A stretch of 64,000 nucleotides of DNA from Nitrobacter winogradskyi (GCF_006539545.1 NZ_BJNF01000002.1:1-64000), one strand, 5' to 3'; counted from the stretch's first letter, positions 1 to 8,638 are shown. Numbers and translations are program-made. The notes: generated by a model not told the origin, from the letters alone.

Positions 1-18
1 AGAAGCGGAAAGGCTCTA

Positions 19-82
19 GAGCAGGATCCTTATCCAACCGGTACTCTGCGCTGGCGCGGCCCTTCGGGTCGGGATCATGCTC
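19..82. repeat. GAGCATGATCC-type palindrome, long-loop form
   Basis: Read on the minus strand, this starts GAGCATGATCCCGA, passes a GC-rich insert and a TACCGG core, and closes with GGATCCTGCTC. The same layout and insert occur at 10922-10990. The 18 bases before it match the end of another palindrome family of this window (see 44213-44315), so the window opens inside a composite repeat. No gene is seen in 1-452. Confidence 0.6.
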
Positions 83-117
83 CAGAGCGGTTGGATTTTG
101 ATGGAAACACGCTGTTC

Positions 118-201
118 CGTCATGGCCGGGCTTTGTCCCGGCCATCCATGTCTTTCTTCGCTGAAATCCAATGGATGCCCGGCATACAGCCGGGCATGAC
201 G
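118..201. repeat. REP-like double palindrome
   Basis: Two palindromes sit side by side. The first has the core GGCCGGG-CTTTGT-CCCGGCC (124-143) and the second is ATGCCCGGC-ATACA-GCCGGGCAT (about 174-196). The first is nearly identical to the element at 29755-29795, and the one at 29620-29689 is an expanded inverted copy. This is a REP/BIME-type arrangement. Confidence 0.7.
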
Positions 202-452
202 GGTTGCTGATTCGTCTAAAAGCGGACCTGCTCCAAGCGTCTTTAATGGAACTTAATCCGACGGGCTTCCCGGATCGCGCGATGCTTTCGGATGAACTTG
301 TACCTTACCAATCAGAGCAGGGAGCATCGGAGGGATGTACCTCTTTGATCGTGTGCTTACGAGCTCGCAGAAGCGTTTTCCTGTCTCATTCAAACCGAAG
401 TCCCGGCTTCACAGAGAGAAGGCTGCTCAATCGCGCCGGTTGAAGATCCGCG

Positions 453-629
453 CTATTGCGGTTGAGCGTCCAATTCCTGCTTGAGCGCATCGATCAATCG
501 TTGATCATCCGTACGTACTCTGAGGTATCCATTCCAGGTGATAGGGCCAACCTTTGTCGGGCCCGTAGCATAGTGCTCTTTGAGCGTTCCGAATTGCTCT
601 CGGTGCCGGGGCGGAATGAGAAGTTCCAT
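453..629 (-). CDS. Small hypothetical protein (58 aa)
   Basis: This short open frame starts at ATG 629 behind a good ribosome-binding site (GAGAGG, 7 bases upstream) and ends at TAG 453. The product begins MELLIPPRHREQFG, is hydrophilic, mixes acidic, basic and aromatic residues, and ends in a probable helix rich in D, Q and L. It has no signal peptide, membrane segment or cysteine. It is supported only by the ribosome-binding site and the protein-like composition. I do not recognise the family, and a chance frame is possible. Confidence 0.45.
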   Translation of the reverse strand: MELLIPPRHREQFGTLKEHYATGPTKVGPITWNGYLRVRTDDQRLIDALKQELDAQPQ

Positions 630-1020
630 CGTAAGGCCTCTCGGTGATTTCTCGGTACGAATCGACAGTCATATGCGAGAGCGATTTTCTGGCCAGAGTA
701 TGTCAATGGTCCCGGCAATCTCGCGTGGGATATCCGCCCCACGCACCGTCCCCGATCTATCGCCATTCGGACGGCAGGGCGAGAGGACGCCCGGTACAGG
801 CGATAAAAGACTCACGAGAACGGGTTAACATCGTCGCAAGGCCGGTCGATCGATAGTTCAGCGGACGAAGACGCGGAATATAAAATCTGTGCCTCTATAT
901 CGCAGAGAGGCATGCGGCACGCTTTTCCAGGCGCTGGAAACGGTTGCGCTCATGAAGATCTGTCCATGGGATTTCCGGCTGTGAACGTTTGCGGTTTCTG
1001 GAGCGTTCAAAGCGATACCA
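630..1020. other. Intergenic stretch, no gene seen
   Basis: Only short overlapping frames with unconvincing composition are present, and none has a good ribosome-binding site. I see no clear promoter, terminator or repeat. The promoter of the minus-strand small gene ending at 453 should lie in the left part. Confidence 0.4.
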
Positions 1021-1752
1021 CTATCCGGTCTGGGTCCGGCTTTCATCTTTCGGAGACCGAAAGGTAAGCCCGGACGCGGAATCGAATAGATAGAGATGAT
1101 CGCGAACCAGCTTCACGCCGGACACGTTTTCAGCCGCCACGATCGCTGCCTGCCGATGGGCCTCATCGGTAATCATGCCGCTGAGATAGACAATTCCCTC
1201 TCGCACCGTGACTCCAAGCCCGATCGGCTGCCATTCGTTCTTCTCGATCGATGCGATCACACGGCGGCGCAGGTGATCATCATCTGCGGTTGGATCCGGA
1301 ACGTCTCGCGCAAGGCTTGCAACGGCGCGGAGCAGGTCCGCTCGCGTCACAATGCCAACCAGAAGGTCACCACGAACAACGGGCAGGCGCTTGATATTCT
1401 GGCGTTCCATCAGCCGCACGAGCTCCTCAAGCGGCATGTCTTCCGTTGCGGTGAAGAGATTGTCGCGTGTCATGATCGCGCTGACCTTGCGGCCGTGCTC
1501 ACGGACGAAATCGACGGCGGCTTTCTCCGCCCCCATCAGAAAGTCCAGCCAGCGGATGCGGGGTCCCTGCGTCCCGATTTCACTACGGCGCATGAAGTCG
1601 CTTTCCGAGACGATGCCAAGCAGTCGACCCGCATCGTCGACCACCGGAAGGCCGCTGATATGACTTTCCAGCATCAACTTTGCAGCTTCGACGATGGGCG
1701 TATCGGCTTTTACCGTGATCAGCTTGCGAGCCATGATTTGATGCGTGCGCAT
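1021..1752 (-). CDS. CBS-pair protein with C-terminal BON domain
   Basis: This 243-residue cytoplasmic protein carries two CBS motifs (about residues 8-60 and 92-150), which typically form a Bateman module that binds adenosine nucleotides. A BON domain follows (about 161-226, with GVTVREGIVYLSGMI typical of it). CBS-BON proteins are common in alphaproteobacteria; their exact role is unknown, and sensing of energy state or stress is the usual guess. The start at 1752 has a strong ribosome-binding site (GGGGAG) seven bases upstream. It stands alone, divergent from the universal stress protein at 2078. Domain assignment is firm; the function is inferred. Confidence 0.85.
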   Translation of the reverse strand: MRTHQIMARKLITVKADTPIVEAAKLMLESHISGLPVVDDAGRLLGIVSESDFMRRSEIGTQGPRIRWLDFLMGAEKAAVDFVREHGRKVSAIMTRDNLFTATEDMPLEELVRLMERQNIKRLPVVRGDLLVGIVTRADLLRAVASLARDVPDPTADDDHLRRRVIASIEKNEWQPIGLGVTVREGIVYLSGMITDEAHRQAAIVAAENVSGVKLVRDHLYLFDSASGLTFRSPKDESRTQTG

Positions 1753-2010
1753 CCGGATTCTCCCCGCCTCAAGCAGAAGGCTATCGAGTTCATGCCCTGC
1801 GATTGGTGCTGCCCAAGAGTATCACACGATCGGAACGAAAGTTTATCCGCAAATCAAAAGCCATCCAACAGATCAAAGCCACCCAGCGAGATACTGACCG
1901 GTATCGCCACGCTGTAAGAGTGTGGTCGCCAAAGTCTTCTTAAGCGCTTCAAGCGAAGTAGACGCGGGTACGCAGCATAGTCAGTTTAACAGGTTCTCAG
2001 GCTCGATCCA

Positions 2011-2024
2011 TTGCGATGGATCAA
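2011..2024 (+). promoter_or_regulatory. FixK/FNR-type box
   Basis: The bases TTGC-GATGGA-TCAA fit the FixK2 consensus TTG(A/C)-N6-(T/G)CAA. The site is 53 bases before the ATG of the stress protein gene at 2078. If bound as a class II site, transcription would start near 2059, with TAGCTT (about 2047-2052) as a possible -10 element. The gap 1753-2077 holds no gene. Confidence 0.6.
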
Positions 2025-2077
2025 GATACGCGGTTCCTTGAAACGCTAGCTTTGATTTTTTAGAGAAGGTGGAGATC

Positions 2078-2917
2078 ATGGCCTTTAAAGATGTTCTTCT
2101 GACGCTGATGAGCTATCCGGAGCCGACGCCCGTCTCTGTGGCGGACGATGCGGTTTCGGTAGCCGCCGCCCTCGGTGCTCATCTCGCGGCGATTTCCTGC
2201 GAAGTCCACCTGGAAGCGCCAGGTAATTTCCTTGCCAAGGCGATCATCGACGTACCCGGCATCGTGGCTCATGAATCGGCAAAGAGTCGGGACAATGCTC
2301 AAGGTCTGCTCGCCGCGTTCGAAGCGACGGCTGCTAGATCCGGTGTTTCGCATGAGACCATCCTGGAGAAATGCGCGGCTCACAAGACGTCGGCGCTGCT
2401 TGTCGATTATGCGCGGCTTCGCGATCTTACGATCATGCCGGAGCCGGAGGCATTCGACCTGTGGTACGCGGAGGAGATCATCTTTGAATCGGGGAGGCCG
2501 ACCCTGATCCTGCCCACTGTTCCGCGATCGCGCCCGATCCAGTTTGGCACCATCGGCGTGGCCTGGGATTTCAGTCGTACCGCGACGCGTGCGGTTTCGG
2601 ATGCGCTTCCCCTTCTTGAAAGGGCGGAGACTGTCTGCATCGTTATCGTCAAGAACGAGAAATCTTTCAACTCCCAGCGCTCTCCTGAGGAACTGGCGGA
2701 AAATCTTGCCCGCCACGGTATCGATGTCGTTCTGGATGAGGTCGACGCTGAAGGCAGGCCGATCGGCGAGGTTCTCAAAGCATACGTGCTGTCGCGTGGG
2801 ATCGACCTGCTTGTCATGGGGGCTTATGGGCAGTCCAGATGGCGTGAGTTCGTACTTGGAGGCGCGACAAGGAGTCTGCTGTCGAAGCCGCCTGTTCCGG
2901 TTTTCTTCTCGCGTTGA
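2078..2917 (+). CDS. Universal stress protein, tandem-domain type
   Basis: The 279-residue product has two UspA-like halves. The C-terminal half carries the ATP-binding signature region (LLVMGAYGQSRWREFVLGGATRSLL, in part) and ends in the family's PVPVFFS strand. Such proteins are cytoplasmic and are induced by starvation or low oxygen; the molecular role is unclear. ATG 2078 is preferred over an in-frame GTG at 2069, because AGAAGG and GGAG lie 4-10 bases before the ATG. A FixK/FNR-type box at 2011-2024 suggests oxygen control. It is a distant relative of the protein at 8749-9573. Confidence 0.88.
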   Translation: MAFKDVLLTLMSYPEPTPVSVADDAVSVAAALGAHLAAISCEVHLEAPGNFLAKAIIDVPGIVAHESAKSRDNAQGLLAAFEATAARSGVSHETILEKCAAHKTSALLVDYARLRDLTIMPEPEAFDLWYAEEIIFESGRPTLILPTVPRSRPIQFGTIGVAWDFSRTATRAVSDALPLLERAETVCIVIVKNEKSFNSQRSPEELAENLARHGIDVVLDEVDAEGRPIGEVLKAYVLSRGIDLLVMGAYGQSRWREFVLGGATRSLLSKPPVPVFFSR

Positions 2918-3279
2918 TCGGGTGCTACGCAAGCCACACCTTGACGCCACGCCGTCACGCAAAGCGAAAGTCAGCAGGGATCATGGCGACGCGTCGTTTC
3001 AAGTCAGGCGCTTGCCGCCCATGCGCGAATGACGCATGGTCGACATCGCCAGCCGGGAGAACCGGTTGAACCCCGCTCAGGGGTTGTTCATGGAGCACGG
3101 CGAGAGCCTGGCGAAAGGAGGCCGATGTGAGCATCCCACGGAGGTTGAACGCGAAGCATGGCTGCACCGGATGCGGACCTGGCAATTCCAGCGCCGGCAT
3201 GGCGTCGTCGTTGTGAACATCGTGCGTGGTCATAACGCCACGCCGCGCATATCAAGAAATTCAAGGCTGATCCTGAGAT
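2918..3279. other. Intergenic stretch, no gene seen
   Basis: A plus-strand frame of 83 codons (3036-3287) and an antisense one overlap here, but neither has a convincing ribosome-binding site or recognisable motif. The right end holds a 15-base direct repeat (3265-3279 and 3282-3296) at the glucokinase start. Confidence 0.4.
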
Positions 3280-4257
3280 ATGGCTGATCCTGAGATGGCT
3301 GATTCCGCAAGTCGCGTATTGCTGGGTGATATCGGTGGGACCAATGCCCGGTTCGCGCTCGTTACGGACGAGCACATGGGGCCGATCGAGACACTGAGGG
3401 TCACCGATTATCCGGACTTCGCCGGGGCGCTGGCCGCGTTCCTCGGCCGTCACCTGGACGGGTTGCCGATCTCCGGCGCGGTGCTCGCCGTCGCCGGAGC
3501 CGTGGAGGCGGATCGCAGCATGCTGACCAACAGCGGCTGGGTTATCGATGCCGGCCGATTGGAAAAGACGTTCGATTTGCCGGTCGTGCGCGTCGTCAAC
3601 GACTTCAAGGCGCTCGCCTGGTCGCTGCCCTACCTCACGCCGCCTGACCTGTTTGCGATCGGAGGAGGCGAGCGCGCAGCGGCGGCGCCCGCGGTCGTGT
3701 TGGGGCCTGGAACAGGTCTCGGGCTCGCCTGCTTCATGCCGCGCCCCCGCGATCCGCTGACGGTTACCACCGAGGCAGGTCATGTCACGCTTCCAGGCGC
3801 CAATGCGCGGGAGGATGCAGTCATCGCGCATTTACGTGAACGCTTCGGCCATGTCTCAGTGGAGCGCGCGCTGTCCGGTCCGGGGCTGGTCAATCTTTAT
3901 CAGTCGCTCGCAGCCCTCGATCATCTTGCCGTGCCGCCACGCAAACCGAGTGAGATCACCGAAGCGGCGCTTCGTGGGAGTTGTCCGACCAGCCGGGAGG
4001 CTGTTGACATGTTCTGCGCCATGCTGGGCACGGTCGCTGGAAATGCCGCGCTGACGTTCGATGCGCGTGGCGGCGTATATATCGGCGGCGGCATCGCCCC
4101 GCGGATCAGGGAGTATCTGGCGCGCTCGCAGTTTCGCGCGCGGTTCGAAGCGAAGGGACGTTTCGAGGCTTACGTTGCGGCCATCCCGTCCTGGGTGATT
4201 ATTCACCCTGACCCTGCCTTCATTGGATTACAGCGTCTCGCCAGACAGGGAGTTTAG
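3280..4257 (+). CDS. glk: Glucokinase
   Basis: The enzyme phosphorylates glucose with ATP to glucose 6-phosphate at the entry to sugar catabolism. The 325-residue product fits the proteobacterial Glk family: phosphate-binding LGDIGGTNARFAL (about 15-27), sugar-site VNDFKALAWSLP (about 106-117), the GPGTGLG loop and the TEAGH motif. Two ATGs, 3280 and 3295, were created by a 17-base-period tandem duplication across the start, so the true start is uncertain. Neither has a strong ribosome-binding site. The 3' end overlaps the convergent receiver gene by four bases. No other sugar gene is next to it. Confidence 0.92.
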   Translation: MADPEMADSASRVLLGDIGGTNARFALVTDEHMGPIETLRVTDYPDFAGALAAFLGRHLDGLPISGAVLAVAGAVEADRSMLTNSGWVIDAGRLEKTFDLPVVRVVNDFKALAWSLPYLTPPDLFAIGGGERAAAAPAVVLGPGTGLGLACFMPRPRDPLTVTTEAGHVTLPGANAREDAVIAHLRERFGHVSVERALSGPGLVNLYQSLAALDHLAVPPRKPSEITEAALRGSCPTSREAVDMFCAMLGTVAGNAALTFDARGGVYIGGGIAPRIREYLARSQFRARFEAKGRFEAYVAAIPSWVIIHPDPAFIGLQRLARQGV

Positions 4258-4646
4258 TTACCCGCGTCTTTACGGGATATGGCCTCCTGAACGTGTGTCA
4301 CGAGGTTTTCCCCCAGATGGGGCTTGAGCAGAATATGATCGATGCCCGCGGCTGCGGCCTTCTCCGCCATAGGCTGGTGCGGATGTCCCGTCACCAGAAC
4401 AATAGGCACGGCGACATTTCGTTCACGGAGACGCTCAGCTACATTCAGCCCGTCGATGTGTGGCATTTTGTAGTCGATCACCAGGCAATCGACATTGTCC
4501 GGATCGATGGACGTCAACAACGTCAAGGCGGAACCGAACGTACGAACCTTGAAACCATGAGTTTCGAGAAGAAATCGTAGCGATTGAAGCACAGCAGGAT
4601 CGTCGTCCAGAACGCCGACTGTGTGCTTCGCGATCGTGTCTATCAT
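4254..4646 (-). CDS. Single-domain response regulator (receiver only)
   Basis: The 130-residue product is a lone CheY-like receiver with no output domain. The acidic pocket (DDD, 14-16), the phosphorylatable Asp58 (in VIDYKMP), a Thr in VTG (about 85-87) and Lys108 (LLKP) are all present, so phosphorylation should be possible. It resembles the receiver of FixJ-type regulators. It lies just downstream of fixLJ on the same strand, separated by a palindromic repeat, so it could receive phosphate from FixL or another kinase. That link is inferred from position only. Confidence 0.85.
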   Translation of the reverse strand: MIDTIAKHTVGVLDDDPAVLQSLRFLLETHGFKVRTFGSALTLLTSIDPDNVDCLVIDYKMPHIDGLNVAERLRERNVAVPIVLVTGHPHQPMAEKAAAAGIDHILLKPHLGENLVTHVQEAISRKDAGN

Positions 4647-4670
4647 CGGGATATCGAGCAGTTCGGTAGT

Positions 4671-4797
4671 TAGAGCGTTTCCGCTTCTGATAGAATCAGA
4701 AGCAGGCCCTATGATTTGATTTGACGCGTCTTCTTCACGCGAACCGGATTCGATCTTCGGGTCAGGCCCGAGGACATGCTTCGCTCGAAAACGTTCT
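4671..4797. repeat. GAGCGTTTTC-type palindrome, composite
   Basis: The terminal arms pair (GAGCGTTT at the left, AAAACGTTC at the right). Inside lies the hairpin GCTTCTGAT-AGA-ATCAGAAGC (about 4682-4702), then GACGCGTCTTCTTCACGCGAACCGG and a GC-rich insert. It is the same family as 44213-44315, 52135-52240, 55801-55905 and 57011-57114. It separates fixJ from the downstream receiver gene and may act as a processing or termination structure. Confidence 0.6.
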
Positions 4798-4843
4798 AAC
4801 TCCCTAATGATACAATCGTTGCAGCAGGACGGTTTGATTTATC

Positions 4844-5461
4844 TCAATCTCTCAAAATGCCCGCTCGGAGTGCAAGCCTGATCAGTTCCGACAGGTTGTG
4901 CGCCTGCATTTTGGTCATGACATTGGCCCGGTACACCTCGATTGTCCTGGGACTGATATTGTGTTCTCGGGCTATCAGCTTGTTGGAGAGTCCTGCGACG
5001 AGACCATCCATGACCTGACGTTCGCGCTGGCTGAGAGTCGCCATTCTCGATACGATCTCGGCCGAAATGGAATCACACTTCGTCTGATCCGGGCCCTGCT
5101 CGAGGGCTGCTTCGATCATCCCGATAAGCCGTTCGTCTTCAAACGGCTTTTCGATAAAATCGATCGCCCCCAGTTTCATCGCTTCGACGGCGAGGGGGAT
5201 ATCACCGTGCCCGGTCATGATGATGACGGGCAGGGGAGAAGCATGGGCCTTGAGGCGTCGAAGCAGATCCATTCCATCGATGCCGGGCATGCGAACGTCA
5301 GACACGACGCAGCCAAAACCAAGCCCGGAATGAGAATCGAGGAAGTCAGCGGCAGTGTCGAACAGCGTGACGTCGAAGTTTGCCGAGCCAAGCAGGAAAT
5401 CGAGCGAATCCCGAATCGTCGGATCGTCGTCGATGACGTAGACATTTCCCTTACACGACAT
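4844..5461 (-). CDS. fixJ: Response regulator FixJ
   Basis: FixJ is the DNA-binding partner of FixL and, when phosphorylated at low oxygen, activates fixK-type genes. The 205-residue product has a receiver domain (1-120, with DDD 11-13, Asp55 in VSDVRMPG, and Lys105 in IEKPF) and a LuxR-type helix-turn-helix (about 140-200, with LSQRERQVM and SPRTIEVYRANVMTKM, typical of FixJ). The start at 5461 lies inside the last codons of fixL (11-base overlap), so the two are co-transcribed. The length matches known FixJ proteins. Confidence 0.93.
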   Translation of the reverse strand: MSCKGNVYVIDDDPTIRDSLDFLLGSANFDVTLFDTAADFLDSHSGLGFGCVVSDVRMPGIDGMDLLRRLKAHASPLPVIIMTGHGDIPLAVEAMKLGAIDFIEKPFEDERLIGMIEAALEQGPDQTKCDSISAEIVSRMATLSQRERQVMDGLVAGLSNKLIAREHNISPRTIEVYRANVMTKMQAHNLSELIRLALRAGILRD

Positions 5462-6986
5462 CTGGAAAATCCCTGATCGATGCTATGGGCAAGGTCAGCC
5501 GGATCGTAGCGCCTCCTGAATCATTTGTTTCGGCCCACATTCGGCCGCCGTGGGCTTCCACGATCGATCGGCTGATGGAAAGTCCAACGCCCATACCGGT
5601 TTCCTTGGTCGTGAAGAAGGTATCGAACAGGCTTATCGCGGCCGCCTCACTGAAGCCATGGCCAGTATCCGATATGGACAGTTCGATCATGTTGTCCGTG
5701 GTTTTCCTGCTGGAGGCGGTCAGTTCTCGTTTTGGTGATTTCGCCATCGCCTCCAAGGAATTTCGAAAGAGATTGACGAGGACCTGCTGAATTTGGATGC
5801 GGTCGACGAGAACACGATCGCAGTCCGAATCCAGGTCAGTCCGCAGCATGATATTTTGTTCGCGGGTGCCCGCGAGACCGAGGACGCTGGCTTCTTCCAT
5901 CAGCTTCGAAAGGCTTTCGACGCGCTTCTCCGATTCCCGCCGTGAGACGAAATCGCGCAATCGTCGAATGATCTGGCCGGCACGGATGGCCTGGTCTGCG
6001 GCGCGATCCAGCGCCATTTCGATCTTCGCGATGTCGGGATCGGTGCTCGCGGCCAGAAGACGGCGCGATCCCTTCAGGTAGTTGCTGATCGCGGTCAACG
6101 GCTGGTTCAACTCGTGAGCGAGAGCCGAAGCCATCTCACCCATCGCACTCAGGCGGGATACGTGAAACAGTTCGGATTGCAGTTCTTGCAGCTTGACCTG
6201 GGTTTGCTGATGCTCCGTGAGATCGCGAACAAATCCGGTAAAATGCCGCTTTCCGCCGGTGTGCATCTCGCCGACGGACAGATGCATCGGAAACGTGACC
6301 CCATTCCGGCATTTTCCGGTGACAACCCGCCCGATGCCGATGATGCGCCGTTCGCCGGTGGATTGATGATGGGCCAGATAGCCGTCGTGCCCGCTGCTGT
6401 CCGGCTCAGGCATCAAGATGTTGACGTTTCGGCCAATGGCCTCGTGTTCAGAATAGCCGAACAGACGTTCTGCTGCGGTGCTGAAATGCTGCATGATGCC
6501 GCGATCGTCAATCACAATCATAGCATCGGGAATGGTATCGAGAATCGAACGCAAGTGGTTTTCACGCGCGATCAGAGCTTCCTCGATCGACTTCTGATGG
6601 TCGATATCGAGGATCACGCCGCTCAGGCGCTGTGGCGTTCCATCTTCGTTGAAGACGAGACCGCCTCGTGCTCGAATCCAGCGACTTCCCTCAAGCGTCC
6701 CGTGAATGTGATATTGAAGATCGAACCTGCATCCGGTCGTGATCGAACGTTGAATGGCCTGTTTGGTGCGCGTCCGATCGTCCCGCCGGAGCAGGGAAAG
6801 GAATAGATCATAACTGACCGGGATGTTCTCCGGGACGCCAAAAAGCCTGCGTGCGGGGCTGGACCAGAACAGTGTCCAGGTCGAGAGATCGAGATCCCAG
6901 ATGCCCACCCCGGATCTGTCGATGCCGCGCTGCAAATCCTTGTCGCGGAAAAGGCTGTTCAAGGATGAATGATCGTCACTCGTCAC
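5451..6986 (-). CDS. fixL: Oxygen-sensing histidine kinase FixL
   Basis: FixL autophosphorylates when oxygen leaves its haem and passes phosphate to FixJ. The 511-residue soluble product has an N-terminal PAS (about 15-135), a haem PAS (about 142-257) with His200 (GHDGYL) and Arg220 (IIGIGR) at the numbering known for B. japonicum FixL, a dimerisation domain with His291 (ALAHELNQPL), and an ATPase domain (about 385-505, with IQQVLVNLFRN and GMGVGLSISRSI). There is no membrane segment, as in B. japonicum. The start is a GTG at 6986 behind AAGGA. The next gene, fixJ, overlaps it. Confidence 0.95.
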   Translation of the reverse strand: MTSDDHSSLNSLFRDKDLQRGIDRSGVGIWDLDLSTWTLFWSSPARRLFGVPENIPVSYDLFLSLLRRDDRTRTKQAIQRSITTGCRFDLQYHIHGTLEGSRWIRARGGLVFNEDGTPQRLSGVILDIDHQKSIEEALIARENHLRSILDTIPDAMIVIDDRGIMQHFSTAAERLFGYSEHEAIGRNVNILMPEPDSSGHDGYLAHHQSTGERRIIGIGRVVTGKCRNGVTFPMHLSVGEMHTGGKRHFTGFVRDLTEHQQTQVKLQELQSELFHVSRLSAMGEMASALAHELNQPLTAISNYLKGSRRLLAASTDPDIAKIEMALDRAADQAIRAGQIIRRLRDFVSRRESEKRVESLSKLMEEASVLGLAGTREQNIMLRTDLDSDCDRVLVDRIQIQQVLVNLFRNSLEAMAKSPKRELTASSRKTTDNMIELSISDTGHGFSEAAAISLFDTFFTTKETGMGVGLSISRSIVEAHGGRMWAETNDSGGATIRLTLPIASIRDFPDVV

Positions 6987-7671
6987 GTTTTCCTTCCGGG
7001 GCGGAAAGCTTTATCTAGGATCCATTATACTCGAATCATGAACTTCTTGTATTCCAGATCATGGGACTATCCGCAGTCGTGACTGCTACTTATAGCGGCC
7101 GCGCGGATTTCATCGTTCTGTCAAATGTCTGTTGTAGTCGAGGAACGGAAACCGGATGGCTCGTTTCACTTTTAGCCCGTTTCACTTTTAGCACCCGACC
7201 GCCTGCGAGAAGGACCACGGCGGCGTGGGCGCGCGCGCCGGCGACAGCATGGGTTGCTAAGCCGCCATCGCGGATGTAGCCGGTGAAAGATGGGCGGCTG
7301 ATCTCCGTCGTCAGGGACTGGATCATGGCGTTCCCGCATCTGGAGCCGAGAGGACTACCGCGCGCATCGAAAATCTCCTGGCAAGGCCGGTGGCGCGCCG
7401 CGTTTGATCAACCCGAACCGTGATGCGGTACTCATTGCGGCTCAATAGTTGCCGTGTTTGACCTCGATCAAAACATTTCCGCCGAGGCGTGTTGAGATGA
7501 CGCCGCTCAAGTGCCATCGTTTGGAGGTCACGGTCCCGAAGCCCGCGCCTGCGCGGGCCATACGATCGAAGTCGGAACGGCGGCCTGATTGAGCGGTCGG
7601 ACGTGGGCAGCAGGGGCTACCGCGCGCCTGATCCGCAGCTTGCAATGTCTCAATAATGCTGATCGGGTGAC
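6987..7671. other. Intergenic stretch with possible decayed coding DNA
   Basis: Several short minus-strand frames (7090-7326, 7323-7517, 7442-7645) overlap, but none shows a domain I recognise. A 15-base unit, CGTTTCACTTTTAGC, is duplicated in tandem at 7162-7176 and 7178-7192. The fixL promoter should be in the left part. A weak FixK-like box (TTGC-AATGTC-TCAA, 7640-7653) lies only 18 bases before the next ATG, closer than usual for an activator site. Confidence 0.35.
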
Positions 7672-8106
7672 ATGTTGCATCAGTTTCTCGAACAGGCCGT
7701 CGATCGTTACATGACGCGCGAAGTCAAGACCGTGTCGTGCGACCTCACGATGGACGAACTCAACGATCTCTTCGCCAGCGATGATTTCAATGCCTATCCG
7801 GTCGTCGATGACCAGCGGGACGTCATTGGTTTGGTGACAAAGTTCGGTTTTCTCAAATGCTTTGCCATTACGCTCAGCTCAGTAATTCCGCGTTATGACG
7901 AGCTTATGAGACGGCGTGTTTCCGATGTGATGATCCAGGAATTTATCTACGTGGGCCCCACCACGAAACTGGCGCGGGTGTTGCAGTTAATGGTCGAGCA
8001 CCGGCTTCGCAGCATTCCCGTTATGGGTGTGGGCCGGGATTTGGTCGGCATCATTTCGCGTGAAGATGTCATGCGCGCGTTGCGGAACTCCACGCGTGGC
8101 GATTAG
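7672..8106 (+). CDS. CBS-pair domain protein
   Basis: The 144-residue protein is almost wholly two CBS motifs (about residues 12-70 and 85-140), as in VDRYMTREVKTV and VSDVMIQEFIYV, and SIPVMGVGRDLVGIISRED in the second. Stand-alone CBS pairs usually bind AMP/ATP or S-adenosyl ligands and regulate a partner. The upstream ribosome-binding site is weak (GGGTGA), and Met14 (7711) is an alternative start that would trim the N-terminal helix. It faces the cytochrome gene (8240) across a short convergent gap and belongs to the presumed low-oxygen gene set by position. Confidence 0.82.
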   Translation: MLHQFLEQAVDRYMTREVKTVSCDLTMDELNDLFASDDFNAYPVVDDQRDVIGLVTKFGFLKCFAITLSSVIPRYDELMRRRVSDVMIQEFIYVGPTTKLARVLQLMVEHRLRSIPVMGVGRDLVGIISREDVMRALRNSTRGD

Positions 8107-8239
8107 CCTCGCCTGTCATCCCGGTTTCGAAGCGGCCAAGTATGATCATTCAGCAAGTGTGATCATGCAGGGAGACTTATCGGCGGGTAAGAGGGTGCGC
8201 GATGTTCTCCGCACGATGTTTACCGCCCGGTCGCGTGGA

Positions 8240-8566
8240 TCACTCCAGGGACTTGAGAAACTTGATGAAGTCGTTGATCTGATCGGCTTCGAACTGGAAT
8301 TGCGGCATGCTGGGATGCCCGGTCATGATCCCTTCGGCGAGGGATTCCTCCAGTTCCTCGACAGGATAGCGCTTGTGCAGGCTACGAAATGGCGGCGCAA
8401 TCCGGAGCGGGCTTGGGCTCACCTTATCGATGGCATGGCATTGGGCGCAGTAAAGCAGCGCCAGGCGTCGGCCTTGCTTGATGCCGGCGGCCTCCTTGCA
8501 TTGCGCCGATGCTGAGCTGAGAATGAGGGACAATGTCAACAGCCATGATGAACTCGCGATGCGCAT
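8240..8566 (-). CDS. Small periplasmic class I cytochrome c
   Basis: The 108-residue precursor has a hydrophobic signal peptide (about 1-21, ending SASA), one haem c site C40-A-Q-C43-H44 and a likely distal methionine (Met87, in HPSMPQF), so it should be an electron carrier of about 87 residues in the periplasm. The ATG at 8566 follows GGGA at a suitable distance; a TTG at 8578 would add four residues. A perfect FNR/FixK box (8625-8638) lies 58 bases upstream, arguing for low-oxygen induction. Its redox partner is unknown. Confidence 0.88.
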   Translation of the reverse strand: MRIASSSWLLTLSLILSSASAQCKEAAGIKQGRRLALLYCAQCHAIDKVSPSPLRIAPPFRSLHKRYPVEELEESLAEGIMTGHPSMPQFQFEADQINDFIKFLKSLE

Positions 8567-8624
8567 CTTTATTCCCAATGAAATGAAAGCACCGGTTCTT
8601 TTAATGAAGCGCCGCCGGACCTCG

Positions 8625-8638
8625 TTGACTTAGGTCAA
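8625..8638 (-). promoter_or_regulatory. FixK/FNR-type box for the cytochrome c gene
   Basis: TTGA-CTTAGG-TCAA is a full match to TTGA-N6-TCAA. It is 58 bases before the ATG at 8566 and faces a second perfect box (8687-8700) serving the divergent gene. Confidence 0.7.

Noticed and set aside
171-443. 90-codon plus-strand frame near the left end
   Set aside because: It begins inside a REP palindrome, has no ribosome-binding site, and overlaps repeat DNA.
2060-2962. 300-codon minus-strand frame opposite the stress protein
   Set aside because: The plus-strand frame has a ribosome-binding site, a regulatory box and UspA motifs. The antisense frame is rich in Arg and lacks any motif.
7640-7653. 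FixK-like box TTGC-AATGTC-TCAA before the CBS gene as a firm regulatory site
   Set aside because: It is only 18 bases before the ATG, so a class II start would fall inside the gene; kept only as a weak note.
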